Numbered from the stretch's first letter, positions 1 to 12,959 are shown. The stretch is DNA of 30,649 nucleotides from Chromera velia (GCA_018398765.1 JAHBMJ010001477.1:1-30649), one strand, 5' to 3'. Made by a program: numbers and translations. The notes: generated from the letters alone by a model not told the origin.

Positions 1-448
1 CTCCTGCCCCGATGTCAAGCCTTTGACGTGCGCTGTCGTGCGGCACCCAGAAAAAGTACATATACATGCGTCGGACCTTCCTGTCTCAAAACAGCTTCCA
101 GACTTACTTCTGGCGCTAACATTTTCTTCTATTTAATTTGAAACACATTTTTTAAGGGTTATTAATACCATAATTTGGTAGACTAGTTGAAAGCATAGTC
201 ACTGACTGACGGTTAACATAAATGATGATTATTTTCTGTTAAAAAACAACAGAATTTAGAGCAGAATGCGAATGACCATATAAGAAGCAAAAAAAAAACT
301 GATCATGAATGCTCAAATAAATTGAAAATAAGCTTAAAACAATTACCTTTAACTTAATACTGGCAAGTCTTTTTAACTTTTAAACAATATCTTACATAAA
401 TGTTCTGCATAAACTCGTGTTTCATTAATTTTCTAAAGAAAATTAGCA
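1..448. other. AT-rich 3' flank of the LRR gene, no gene seen
   Basis: This stretch lies downstream of the TAA stop of the minus-strand LRR gene. It is AT-rich, with a short A run near 290 and T/A-rich tracts from 120 to 400, and should contain that gene's 3' UTR and polyadenylation region. I see no coding potential with a domain, no RNA gene and no repeat longer than simple homopolymers. Confidence 0.6.
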
Positions 449-911
449 TTATTTGTTGTTCTTCTTTTCTTTGCCTTGTGCCCCAAACTCCAACGTTTTC
501 ACCTTTGACACTGCTGGCGGCTGCTGTGCCGTTTCCTCCTGCCGAGGCGGGTCCCCCGATTCCGCCTGAACTTCGCCTGCACCCCGTGGCTTCGAAGGCG
601 GATTTTCTGGTGTGGCAATGGACGCCCGAGGACGCGTTGTGTTTGTTTTTGTGGGCTCCGGGGATGAAGGGGGAACAGGAGAGGCAGCTGCGCTGGGCGG
701 GGGTTCTTTTTGTGCAGAGGCGGTTGATTTCTTCTTCTTGGCAATGCTGGCGCTCTTCTCCGTTGCGGCTCCTTGTGTGACCTGCACCATGATTTGCGTC
801 TTCTCCTTTTGGAACTTTTCGTATTGGGCCGTGACTGCCTGAAGGCCTTCCTGAGTCGTCTTGTGAACCTGCAGAGAGGTGAGAAGGGCTCAGAAGTTAG
901 GTAAGCGGGCA

Positions 912-963
<52 letters not shown>

Positions 964-964
964 C

Positions 965-1006
<42 letters not shown>

Positions 1007-2606
1007 GAGGGAGGGAGGGAGGGAGAGAGGGAGAGAGGGAGGGGGAGGGGGGAGGGGGGATCGTTTTGCTTGGTTTTTCATCGAGCGTTCTGTTGACCCT
1101 ATGGCGGGCTTACTAGTTAATTGTTTATCTATGCTTTCGTATGGCACCGGTCAATCAACGATTGATAACGGTCTGTGCAATGCGAAAGGCACTGTACCTC
1201 ACAAACTGATTCACTGACTGACTGACTGACTGACTGACGGACTTTCTGCGCCTCCATGACCCTTTTCTCCATCTGGATTTGTTTTTGTTCCAGCTGCATC
1301 AGTTGCTCTCCGTTTGCCTCTCTGTGCTTGGTCACCTCAATCTCGTTTTTCTCCAAGGCAAACTCCTGCAATCAGGCAGGCAACTCAATTTTCAAATGAC
1401 ACATAAGAAAGTCACACAGGTTTTTACTTGCTGGCAGGAGCACTTGGAAATGTTGTCTGTCCACGGCAGACACGTGCACTTTGAGAGAGAACGCATAGAA
1501 AGAAAATGAGATTACAGAAGATGCATGGGTGTTAGGCAGAAGGAAAGAGACATGGAAGGGGATCGAGTGGAAGAGACATTTGCGAAAAGAAAAGAGGCTG
1601 TCAGTGCATCCGTTTATTCTTCCCTCGCTTTGAGTGCCTATTATCCATTCGACTTCTTTCCTTTTTTGACTCACCAGTCTCTGCGCCTTGTTCACACAAT
1701 TGTCCCTTTGCGCCATCAAATCCTTCACTCTTCCCTCCTGTTCATTTCTGTATTTTTTCAATCCGTTCAGCAACGCTGCGTGCATCTGTTCCGTCTCTGA
1801 GCTCTTCTTCCTTGTTGCTTCCACCTCCGAAGTCAGGTTCTGCAGCCGTCTCTCCCCCATTCTCTTCGCATGGAGCAGTGCTCTGCGGGCTTTCCGGGCC
1901 TCGTGCTCCGCCCTCTTCTGATCCTGCAGGTAGGTGCAAGTGGATGTGCCGGCGTGTGTCTCTGTATGAAAATAGGAGAGGGTGGGAAAGAAGAAAGATA
2001 GAAAAGGATCTGGGACAAAAAGACAGCCTTGTTTCATATTTTGAAGCAAAATGATTAAAGACCACAAGAAGAGAAACGAGACGACAGAATAACGAGAAAC
2101 AAAAGTGTTCTCTGCCTACCCGTAGGGCTTCTGCTACTTTTCCGTCCGTTTCTTTGTGCAATCCCGCAACAACAGACTTCAGCATTTCCGCCTCCCCACG
2201 AAATCTCCGGGCAGCTTCACTGATCTGACGTCTCTGGTTGCGGACCAGCGCGAGCCTGCACAATCGCCAACACATGAACAGGAACGACCCGACACAAAAA
2301 GAAGGAATTGCCCAATCACACCAGTCTGAATGACATCGAAGGACTGTTTCGGAGAGTCCCTTTTATATGCACAAAAAAAAAATCATCGCCCTCAATAAAG
2401 CCTTCAATGCAAGCAAAGAGGCCTTGCAGGTGGAAGTTTTCCTAATGACCCAGGTGGGAGCTGTGAAAGAGCAAGAAGAGATGTCTTCGCCTGAGTCGCA
2501 GCCGTGCGCTTTTTCTCATCATACTCATCATACACCCATACACAGACAGTTGCAGACAGACAGACAGACAGACAGACACACACACACACACACACACAAA
2601 CTCACA

Positions 2607-2662
<56 letters not shown>

Positions 2663-3080
2663 TACATGTACACATACACACGGTGGAGAGCCGTGGAGAG
2701 CTGTGCATCTCAAATGCCGGGAGATCCCTCCTTCCGCAGACACACGAACGAAGAGAACGCATCTTCCTCTCTACTGACCTCGCGTCAACGATGTGTCTGA
2801 AATCGAGAGGGTTCAGGTCCACCTCCAGTCCGAGGAGCGTGTAGTTCAGCTTGAACATCTCCTGAAGGGCCTTGCCGGACTGAAGACTGCATCCATGAAG
2901 AAGATAAAATGAAAAGAGTGTGTGTCTCGAGAGAAAATGTAGAGGGCCATGCTCTCACTGCCCTGAAAAAATGCTTAATATTCCGCTCACCTCTTGCTTT
3001 TGTGTGCGTATGTGTGTGTGTGAGAGAGAGAGAAAGAGAAAGAAGGAAAGAGAGAGAGAGAGAGGGAGGAGAGACAGAGG

Positions 3081-3111
<31 letters not shown>

Positions 3112-6100
3112 GGACGGAGGAGAGACAGAGGGAGAGAGAGACAAAGGACCGAGGGCACCCGACCGACCGACCGACCCACTGACCCGAGTTCGTTGTCTTT
3201 CAGGTTCAGCACCTGCAGAGTCTCGTTTCCTTCGAGACCACGAAAAACTTTACGTCCTTGCATGTCCTGCAGGCAGACAGAAAAAACCGGAGAGAACTTG
3301 GAGCATGGGGAGAAAGAAAAACAAAGGAAGGAACAAAATGAAAAGAACACAAACACAGGAACCTCCCCAAATAACGAATCAGTATGTGCTTTTTTCTCTT
3401 TAATTCGTTTGTGTGTGTGAAGAATCAGTCGCGGCCCCGGCCCAAAAAGTCAACTTCATTCATGTCGGCCAATGCTTCACAAGCTGCATGCCTTCATTGA
3501 ATTCACGTACGTGCATCCACCGACCCTTTCGACAGAGAGGAGAGACCTACCTACCTACCGTGACGGAATTGGAGGACAGATCCAGGACCATAAGGCCTCT
3601 GTTGACGGCAAGAGCTTCACCGAGGGGGTCCAGCCTTCCGACACCCAGAGAGTTGTTTCGCAGCAACAGACTCTGAAGAGTTCTGCAAGCAAGCAAGCCA
3701 GCGAAAAAGTGAAGCAAAGACAATCTCCATCGTATTCCCGCGGGGGAAAGATTTGTGCATCATGAAGGACACAAACTTACTTCAAGAAGTATGTGGCCGG
3801 AGAGCAGAGAGGTGCATAGTCAGGCTCGGACATGTGGATACACAGAGAGAAAGGAAACCAAAAGTGAAGTGTCAGATCAAAGAGAGACCCGTTCAATAAG
3901 AAAATCAGAACAAGAATTCCAATGGTTTTTTGACAGTCAGGTAAACTGAAACCACTGACCGACCGATTGTGTTCAATGACTTCGGGAAGAGACTCGCCTA
4001 CCTCTGCTGGCAGACGGCAACTGCAGTAAATTTCGTCAATGAACAACCATCAAGTCTACTCATACAGATTGATCATTCATTTATGAGCCAAGCATACCTC
4101 AACAACCATGCATAAATGTAGTACAAGTATCGAATAATCGTATGAGTCTGTCCACACCGCGCAGGCTTTCTTTTCGATCGCGCCCACTCCGTAGCTCCTC
4201 ATTGAGAAAAGGGAAGCAGGATCCCCCCTTCCGAACTCTCGATCTGGAAGGATGGCTTTGACAGACACAAAAACAGTCGAAAGGAGCAGAAAGAGGAAGT
4301 ACGGAGCCATGCCGGTGGAATGCATGGGGAATGGAAAGCTTTGGCGGACAGACAAACAGATCTGCAGCGGGGAAGATCTAGGTGAAGTCTCTACGGAAGT
4401 CGTTCCTCCTCAGCAGAAACGAAACAGAAGAGCCTCGATCCCTCTATGCACCCGCCTTCCTGTATGTCGACCTACAGACCTGCACAACCCGAGCTCCTTT
4501 AGAGACACATTGTATTGCAGAGCGTGCAGAAGTGCAGTCCCAGCAGGGCCCTCCAGATCGTTGTTGGAGAGCTCCAACTTCTCCAAGCAGTCGTTGTGCC
4601 TCAACAGATCGTACAGACCCTGGAGAGACAGACGCAAGCAAGCAGACATGCAGAAGGACACAGATTGAGACGGAAGGAAACAGGGAGACGCGAACCTAAC
4701 TCTTGCTCGTTTCTCTTCAGCTCCCGTGACTCAAAGAAACATTCGGCAAGGAAAGGGATGAGTCGGGCAGTTTCCGCTTGTTCTCTTGATTCCATCTGAT
4801 CCAACTGAACGACTGACTGTGGCAGAGGCCTTTGTGATTCCGTTCATGGTCACGTCAAGTCGCTTCAAGATCCTGTGTGGAGGTCTGACTGGCGGCTCCT
4901 CTATGAAATCCTCCCCCGTCCTGTCCGTATCCCCTCCCAGTCCTCCGGGGGGGGAACTTGGAGAGACAGCGGCCGAAGAGGCAGCACGTGCAAACGACGT
5001 GCCCCGGGCAATCGCTGCATTCGACTCCTGTCGTGTGAGTGCGATGACGTCCTTCGGGAGTCCGATCTCAGACTGGCGTCTCCCTCTTGAGGGGGGACGG
5101 GTTGAAGGGGACGGGGGCCTGGAGGAGGGGGCATTGGTCTCTTCCTCATTCACCTCCGCCTTCTTGTCTGAGAGCCACCTGCATGACGACAGGTGAAAAT
5201 TGGTCCAAAATCAATGAATGTGCAGAAAAATGCTTCGATCTTCTCATTCCCCAGGGCAAAAAAAGAAGCCACTTACAGGTCGAACTTACCCACACAATAC
5301 GGACCGCTTCAATTCGAAACAGAGCGAGTGACTTCTCTTCCGCTTTGCACAATCGATGACTCGCTTTCTTTGAATTTTGTTCCTTCCTTTGTCACTTACT
5401 TGTCCTGATTCTGTCCAGACTCGATCAAAGGAGCAAGGAGAGCCCCAAACCCCTCGTCTCCTAGACGGTTGTTCCTCAGAACCAACGTCTCCAGACTGTT
5501 TTGTCCCAGATACAGGGCTCTGCAAAATCAATCGTCAATGGCAGATATGGAAAAACTTCACAACGTTACAAACAATAGAAAATGACGAAAAGAATCCAGA
5601 GAACCTACTGTGTCTTTCTCTCTCTGTCCCTACTTTTTCTTTTGTCTCCCTGTCTCTCCCCACGTTGTCCACCTTCCTCTCTCTCAAAACGATTTCCCTG
5701 GTGTCCTTTCAGAGTCTCGCTGTCCTTCCAAGTCTCCATTCAAGTTCGCAACGAGTGGGAGCCAAAACGCAAACCAACGGCTGCCCACGTCTATCAAATC
5801 TTTGAACCCTCATGTGATTCATGGACCCGAATGCGTGCGTCAATTTCCGAGAGGTTCTGCAAGCTGAAAGCCCGCACTTTACCCACACGTTGGACTCCGC
5901 ACTTGTTCCCTCATGCAATCCCCTTTTTTCAGACTGACTGTGCGAGAGCTGCCGCCCCAGCCGGTCCAATCGCATTTGAAGAGACGTCGAGGTGCGTCAG
6001 TGCAGCGTTCCGAGAGACCCCATTGGCAAGATGGGACATCCCCACAGGCCCAAGAGAGTTCGACTGGAGCACCGCTCTCCCCAGCACCTGATTCACACGC

Positions 6101-7901
6101 AACACGTCTCTGAGGGGAGTGGCCCCTGCGGCACCGATCCGGTTCTTCTTCATTCCTGCAAGAATCAAGAAGCGACAGCCACAGAGGAGCCCCTGTTTAC
6201 TGACATGATGTTACCGAAAGAGGAAAAGAGGGGCAGACATGCTGCATGCATTTTCCTTTTTCCCTCTCTCCTCTTCTGACAAGCATGCACACACACGCAC
6301 ACAGACACACACACACACACACACACACAGAAGGGGGGGGGNGGGGGGGGGGGGGGGGGGAGCGCATTCCGACAAGACTAAAAATGAGTTGAGGCAAGCT
6401 TGTTTGAAGTAGAGTGATAGATCCCCAGATGCAAAAACAACCTTCTCACCAGTTTGGGAAGAGAGATCGATGGACGTCAGCGTGTCGTTGGTGCGAAGAG
6501 CTCTGCAGGTGTCCATTTGTAAATTACAGTTTTGAAGAACACAGCCTGCAGGAAAACTCGCCGCGAAAGAGAGCAATGTGAAAAGGATAGACGGTGAGGG
6601 GGAGAACAGCCAAGGAAGCGACAAGCCAACTTAGCAAGATTGCAAGAGACCAGAACTCAACACAAAGAGGAAAGCCACAGTCACTGACTGACTGACTGAC
6701 TGACTCGAAAAGAGCCAGACCTCCCCTTGCCCCGATAGCGTTGGAGGAGAGGTCAAGGTGGGTAATGTTCTCGTCCATCCTGAACGAACAGGTCCAAGGA
6801 AACAAAATTGCTGAATCGATTCGATGGCGAGGACGGCAAATGTAACCAGACTAACGATTTCTTCCACGCACGATAAATCCAGCGAAATGGAGACGGACAG
6901 AAACCGGGGAGAAAGAGACAGAGTGCATTTGCCGGAGAGACGGACGGGTGTACATACGCACACATGCATGCAGACACACACAGAAAGGCCCTGCAGGTGA
7001 AACCACGAGAAGTAGAAAAGAAAGCGAATGAGAAACTTGAATGAATATCCCGACAATCAAGCGTTGGTCTTCCTTTTGAAAGCCCCTTCTTTCTTCCTGC
7101 TTCCCATTCCCCTACCCGCCCGCCCCTCCCCCTCTATGTGAGTGGGGGGGTGGGTGTGGGTGCGGGGGGTTCTTCAACTGCCAGATCACAATAAGAATAT
7201 GTGCCCACGAAAGAAATTTGTGTAGCACTGAACACTCCCACCTCCTAGTCCAGAAGAAGAAAAAACCTCTCGCTCAGAGAAGAGGTAAAACTGGACCAAA
7301 AGAAAAAAGAAAAACAACACCGACCTAAGAAGAGACGCCACAACTTCAGTTCCATCGTCTCCAAGACGGTTCTTGCTTAGAGCCAGAGAGACAAACCGGT
7401 CCCCCGACTCCAGAAGCAACAGAGAGAGCGCCTTTGCTGATTCCAGAGACAACCCGCAATCCGTGAGGTCCAGCCAGGCAGAGCTGCATCCCTCGAAAAG
7501 TCGGCATGCGAACTTTGACCTCCGCTCCTCTGTTGCTGGAATATTCAAATCCGAACACTTGGCGTGAAAGAGCGTCGACAGAATCGCATCAGGCACGCAG
7601 ATCTCATCAGACAGAAGGGCTGTGCGACCTTCGACCTGCCAAGGGGGACCTCCTCCAAACTCCCTGCAAGCCCACGTCGATTCCGGACGAATTAAGTCTT
7701 TGTGTATGTGTACAGACGAACATGCATGTGTATAGTCATACGACAGGGTCTATGACACCATCTGAGCAGATGATGGAAGGCTCTATCTCGAACCTGTCTT
7801 GCAAGTAAGAGAGCAGCAAAACGATTCACACATTTTTATAGCAGCAAGATGCACACATGCGCACACGCACACGCACACGCACACGCACACACAGACACAC
7901 A

Positions 7902-7937
<36 letters not shown>

Positions 7938-8412
7938 TGCACATGGACGAAGGTCCTTTCCCTGTCGTTTCATGACTCGAATGAACTTTATGGAAACTCA
8001 TCGATAATACAGACATTCACATGTGTACACACACGCATGCATTCATGTACTCTCCTTTTACTCGTGAGCAACAGTCAACGATCCACACACCGAAGCGCTC
8101 CCACATCAATGATTCTCGTTTCCCTGCGTACCTTTTGAGCTCGACGAGTACCCTATCTGCCCATGCCTTTGCGTTTTTTCTTCTGAGGAATCTCTGGAAT
8201 GAGTTCGAGTTGCTCCTGCTGAGATGGTCTCCGGAGGCCTCGACGGGCAAACGGAACCCGCAGCCTTCTCTGAGAACGTGGGGAGCTGCAGAGGGGGGGC
8301 GGGACTCGTCCCTGTGGAAGTCGAAGAATTTCTCTTTCCGGGGCCTTGAGGCAGAAGAAGACGGTCGGCCGCCTGGGGGGCAGGTGCGGGGTCGTGAAGG
8401 AGGTGCAGACAT
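449..8412 (-). CDS. RI-type leucine-rich-repeat protein with C-terminal coiled coil (about 16 exons)
   Basis: Exons, 5' to 3' on the minus strand: 8412-8132, 7663-7325, 6779-about 6697, 6545-6450, 6155-5939, 5519-5400, 5178-4818, 4619-about 4472, about 4006-3964, 3682-3559, 3266-3184, 2886-2779, 2255-2120, 1923-1675, 1365-1243, 868-449. They total 2931 nt (976 residues plus TAA), and phases agree at the junctions. The N-terminus is basic and Ser/Pro-rich. Then follow about ten 28-residue LRRs of the ribonuclease-inhibitor kind (LDLSSNAIGARGG, LDVSSNAIGPAG, LVLRNNRLGDEG, LELSNNDLEGPAG, LLLRNNSLG, LNLKDNELG). Exon 5178-4818 adds a Ser/Pro-rich insert within the array. The last four exons encode a charged coiled coil and a Lys/Ala/Pro-rich tail. 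The layout recalls LRR-coiled-coil scaffolds such as LRRC45 and ciliary LRR proteins, but orthology is not shown. The ATG at 8412 is the first in the frame. A possible upstream exon ends at 8613. The junctions 6779/6545 and 4619/4006 are uncertain, because the repeat between them is shorter than 28 residues. Confidence 0.8.
914..1058. repeat. Intronic microsatellite, (AC)n then (AG)n then G-rich
   Basis: About 15 AC units pass into AG units and then into G-runs separated by single A. It lies in the last intron of the LRR gene (1242-869). In the transcript sense it reads C-rich, then CT, then GT, and ends about 45 nt before the acceptor, so it could extend the polypyrimidine tract. Confidence 0.9.
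2553..2664. repeat. Intronic (GACA)n/(AC)n microsatellite
   Basis: GACA units are followed by a long, nearly perfect AC run with a few CA/CT interruptions. It lies in the LRR-gene intron between the exons ending at 2779 and starting at 2255. In the transcript it reads as a UG repeat. Confidence 0.9.
3008..3146. repeat. Intronic (GT)n/(GA)n microsatellite
   Basis: A short GT run is followed by about 110 bp of GA-rich repeat with GGAG and GACAG interruptions. It lies in the LRR-gene intron 3183-2887. In the transcript sense it reads as a CU tract and then CA, placed between donor and acceptor. Confidence 0.9.
6285..6360. repeat. (AC)n followed by a G homopolymer containing an N
   Basis: An AC run leads into about 28 G with an ambiguous base at 6342, in the LRR-gene intron 6449-6156. 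The transcript would carry a C homopolymer and then a UG repeat. The N probably marks unresolved homopolymer length. Confidence 0.9.
7854..7933. repeat. Intronic (AC)n/(ACGC)n microsatellite
   Basis: CACACG units pass into a long AC run. It lies in the first placed intron of the LRR gene (8131-7664) and reads as a UG repeat in the transcript. Confidence 0.9.
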
Positions 8413-9264
8413 CTCTGTTTGTCTGTCTCTTAAATTGGCAGGGGCATGCGTCCGCACAGCAGCCACATATATGTTGATATATACATATATATATACGGTG
8501 GGTTCCGGAGTCAGAGGAGGCTGGAAGTATGGAACAGCAGTCTTAATTGACTGGAGTTGGCTCCCGCATGCTCCATTGAATTGAAAATTGAGAACATGTA
8601 CATACTTACCGGACTTGGACTGAGTCGATCGTCTCCAGTGCTCACTTCCGCTGCGGACGTGGACACGGGTACCCGATGACAAAAGTCGATCGAGGCTGTC
8701 GGACTTGAATAGTTTGGACTTCTGTCCCCTTGACTTCTGTCCCCGTTACGTCATGTTGTGTCGTCACTCAGTCGATTCTGCATGGATGCGACTATGAATT
8801 AATGCAAATCGATCAATCGATGCTGATTTTTGTACCGCGCCTGCATGCAAAAAAAAAAGATCAGTTGCACATGAGCGCGCGACATGTGCGCGATCGTGCG
8901 TGCATGTCTGACACTCCACGCGCTGCAACGCCGTCTCCGACCATCTCTGACATTCTCCGACTCTCGACAACATGTCACAACCGTGTCTCTTCACTGTGGA
9001 TTCGGGTACACCACACAGTATCAGAGGAGTGTGAAGCTCTCCAGGAAGTCTATCGTTGGGTCTCGACCGCCCTCTATGATACAGAGTCTGAGAGGCGTGG
9101 CCAGGGAGGACTCTGTCTGACTTCATGTTCTCAGTCTGACACTCGTCAGGACTCGGAGACCCCAAAGGACGTAGTGAGACCCTCCGATAGCGACTTCTTT
9201 CCCTCTTGTGCCGGTGTATACATCCTTAAGTGCACTGTGGGCGTGTCAGTGGTCGTTTTTGAAT
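8413..9264. other. Head-to-head intergenic region, probable shared promoter
   Basis: This lies between the minus-strand LRR gene and the plus-strand kinase. A possible non-coding or upstream exon of the LRR gene ends at 8613 with donor GTAAGT, and its phase would fit the acceptor just before 8412. A short direct repeat of GACTTCTGTCCCC lies at about 8717-8745. An AT dinucleotide tract lies at about 8467-8497. CpG-rich patches occur around 8875-8930. A reading frame covering most of 8730-9278 shows no recognisable domain and is not called. Confidence 0.45.
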
Positions 9265-12200
9265 ATGTTATCGGATGATCAGCGCGAAGTTTTCAAAGTG
9301 TGTGTGTGGGGAGACGTCTTCCTCGATATTTTGGCCACAGGTCTTCCGAAGTGGCCGCCCATCCTGGGAGGGGACGTCCCATGTAACACCCCAATAGAAA
9401 TGCAGGCGGGGGGGTCAGCCACAAACACTACAGTCCATCTGGCAAGTCTCGCTGCTTCCCCTCTGCCGTGTGAGTTAAGTGAAGAATGGGAAGTCGCTGT
9501 GGCAGAGAGGGCGAAGAGTTTGAAGTTGGGGGTGAATATGCACGGCGCATTTGGGGCAGACGGGTTCGGACAGAGCGTTCGAAAGAGACTGGCAGAGGTG
9601 GGCCTTTCTGATGGCGTGTGCGAAGTCGGTCCGTCCTCTTCTTCTTCCAGTAGTACCTCAACAAAAGACGAAGACTTCGAAGTTTTCGGGCCTGCTTACA
9701 CAGATGCAGGCACGGGAGTGTGTCTCTGCCTGGGACACGAGGGGGATCGGGGGTCGGTCAGAGGGTCTCAGTTTTTTCGGATTATTTTCCTTGTTGGTTG
9801 TCAGAAATCTTCGTGAGGCCCCTCAGCCTTGTTTTTTCTTCCGAAGAGCTTGTCCTTCACGCAGTATCTCTTCCCTCTACTGCCCTTTGTGCTCCGTCTA
9901 CATCATGTCTAACGCGTCACGTGAACTTTGTAGACTTGGTTGTTTACTCCTTTTAAGTGTTTCATTCACAAAATGCATGAGATCCTGTTCTGTGGGGTCG
10001 GTCTTCCTTGAAACACCTGATCTGTGTTATGCAAAAACGCCAGAGAGAAAAAAAATGCAAATCGACTTTGGCGTCCGACCCGTGGTGGTCTTCTGCTCGC
10101 TCACTTGCTATTTGTGACTTTGCCTCCCCGCACTTCATGCGCGTCCTTTTCAGAGCTCGCACTGATGTGTTGTGACTGACGGAATCAAAACCGTAGAAGA
10201 AAAAACGGGGAATGAAAATATCTGTTTCGACTCTTGTCTCTGTTCTCTGAACAGAAATGGCGAAACCATTCTGCCGCTCAGTCCAATGCTCCTTCACACC
10301 GCCGGAAAACGTCGTTGCAGGTTCATTTCGTACTACGGTTCGACGTCTGTGTGGAAGGAGAAGGACGTGAACGTGCCAAAACTCTCACAGGCGAACCACG
10401 TTCACGTGACGGGATTGTACAACATGGCAACTCTGCTTCCTCAATTTGCAGAACTCTTAGGTCGGTTAGCCTGTCTCTTTCTAGCTGTGCTGTTGTCTTG
10501 TATCGCCAATCTTTTTTCCGTCAAGGCAAGACTTCGTTCTCTGCCTTTTCCCTCTATTCTATATCTCAGCCCCTTCTCCCTTCTTCGTTCTTTCCCCTCC
10601 CTCTGAGATCGGCTGAGTAGTCTGACTCCCTCCAATCTCTTTTTTCATTCCTTGTTTCTGTTTCAGGCCGCCCCCTCTCCTCTCTCTCCTGTGCTCTCAA
10701 TCTTCCGTCTGTTTCTGCGGATGAAAGAGTAAGCAGGGTACATGAGACTCGTCATGCATAGATTTCGGGTGTGTGGAACGCAGTATGGCTCGAGATGAGA
10801 TGATTTGCTTTTGGGAAAAGGCCCTTTGGTTTCGTTGTCGTGTGTGTAAAGTTCGGGTTTTCGGTTTTTTGGCTGTCTCAGCTGCTTGCGAGAAAACATT
10901 CATGTCGTGCCTGCCTGCCTGCCTGCAGGACAGATAAGGGATCAAAGCCCACCAGAAAGGGGTCTGACGATCTCACTTGACACGGCATTTGATTCCTCTG
11001 GTGGGCGCTGTTCTTCTTTTCCTTTTTTCATTCCTTTCTTCCCTTCCTTCCCTCCCTGCCTTTATCGTGTCTCCCTTCGTTTCGTCCTTTTTCTTTCTCC
11101 CCCCTTCGTTTGGTCTCCTCCTCTCCCTCTTCTTTTTCTGTGGTTCTTTCTTTCTGTGGTGTGCTGTGTGGTGCGGTACAAAAAGCAGACGAAAAAGGAA
11201 GATGCAATCCCGTCCAGCAGTGACGCAGAACACAGACAGATTTGCAAGCAAAAGACAGGAGGGATCCATCACGCATTACATCGATAGGCACTTAAAATGC
11301 TCGACCCACCAATCCATCTGTATGGCCTCTCGGTGTTCTTCCCCCCTCCTCTCTTGTATGTCTCCACCAGCGAGGGGCCTTTCCTCTCCGCTCATTCCCC
11401 CCCCTCTTCTCTTTCTTCGCCTAATTTCCTGTCTGCAGAGGACTGGGCGCACATCACGGAGATTCTTCCCCTTGTGGATTTCTTCATGCCGAATGAGGTG
11501 GAACTCGTCGCTGTGGCAGGTAGGTGCGTGCGTGCGTGCGTCAGGATGGAAGTCGGTCTCTTCGTGGGATGGCCGCTTTTCAGTCCTACTGGGTACTATC
11601 AATGTAATATCTCTCGCTGGCTTTTCTTTGCACTGTTCGTCGCACACTGTGTCGTTTTCGATTAAGGGCTGGAGTGACACAGAAGACCGCCAGAATTGAC
11701 TTGTTCTGTCGCGTCCGTCATGATATTCCGCCGTGTCCACGCAGAAGCTGGAGGAGGGTGCAACCAGTCGGAGGGGGGCTCGGTGACATTCATTGAGGAG
11801 GAGGCGATCAGATACTGCTTCGATCAGGTCAAGGTGGGTGTGGTGGCAAAGAAAGGACACAGGGGTGCCACGGCGTTGTGGAACTGCCCTCCTATGGAGT
11901 CGGGGGGGCCTGAGCGTGTGCTGAAGGTCGAGTGCTCCTCGTTGTTTCTGGCTGCAGAGGATCTGGTGGACACGACAGGCGCAGGTTTGTTTGGTTGTTT
12001 GTTTGTTTTGGGTAGAGGAAGGGGGGGGGGGAGACTAAAGGGGTTTCGGGCCAATAATTGGAGGAAGTAAGTGTGAAACCTTTTTGAATGCTGTGGTGTT
12101 CAACTCTGTTTTCCAAAACAATCAATGGGGTGGGTGTGGTTATTCCTGCATGTTTAATTCTGCTTACGGCATCGGTCATGCAAAAAAAGAAAACTCCAAC

Positions 12201-12922
12201 GTGGTTTGCCTCTCGATCCGTGTGTGTGCGTTTGTCTCTGACCGACTGTCCACCCACCCGTTTGGCTGTTTCTCTTCTCGATCCTTCCTGATTCTTTGAA
12301 TGAGTGCATGTCAATTCAGTCGAAGCAGGACAAACGTCTCCCTCCACACCATTTTATTTGCCTTTCTGTCTATCTGTCTGCATCCATTTGATCATGCAGG
12401 GGATTCATTCAACGCGGGATTTCTGTACGTCTACAGCCTCTTCGCACAGCAGAAGGACAGCCGACTGGAAAAGTGGCTGCCCCTTGCAATGCAGTTCGGC
12501 TGTGTGTGTGGGTTCCACGCAGTGCAGAAGGTCGGTCGGTTGGAGCATGCATGTGTGTAGGTCGAGGTGTAGCTCTGCCTCATCAGCTGTTGGTTTCTTC
12601 GGTGAGGCAAGAAAGAGACGCAGAAAAATCCAGTGCAATAGGCCCTTTTCGAAGAGAGCCTGCATGGACTTAATAGGAGAAGTGGATAGGGAGCTTGCAA
12701 CAGCACATGTGGCTTCCTTCATTTCGGCCACTTACACTGCCATCCGTTCGAATGCAGCTGTGACAAATACTCATAAAACGGCTGAGGTTAAGTCTGTTCG
12801 GCTGCCTATCTGCCTGCCTGCCTGCCTGTCGCTTTTTCTGCCTATCTGCCTTTGGAGTTTTTGTATCCCCTTTTTTTGTTTGATCGTTTGTCAAGGAAGA
12901 AAAGAAGCCACATAATTGTCCT

Positions 12923-12959
<37 letters not shown>

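Noticed and set aside
879-1217. Open frames rich in His-Thr, Arg-Glu or Cys-Val over the microsatellites (also 2404-2858, 2785-3420, 7783-8138, 12670-13539)
   Set aside because: They are translations of AC, AG or CT repeats inside introns, with no domain and no codon signal outside the repeat.
3784-3840. Candidate exon before a good GTAAGT at 3783 (minus)
   Set aside because: Joining 3964 to 3682 gives a perfect LRR (EHNR then TLQSLLLRNN). Including this segment would break it.
5709-5870. Candidate LRR-gene exon with a TTGCAG acceptor near 5862
   Set aside because: Joining 5939 directly to 5519 keeps phase and LRR spacing. The extra segment does not fit the repeat pattern and meets stops in other frames.
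8730-9278. Plus-strand open frame of 182 codons upstream of the kinase
   Set aside because: No domain, and it runs into the kinase start in another frame. The kinase model begins cleanly at 9265.
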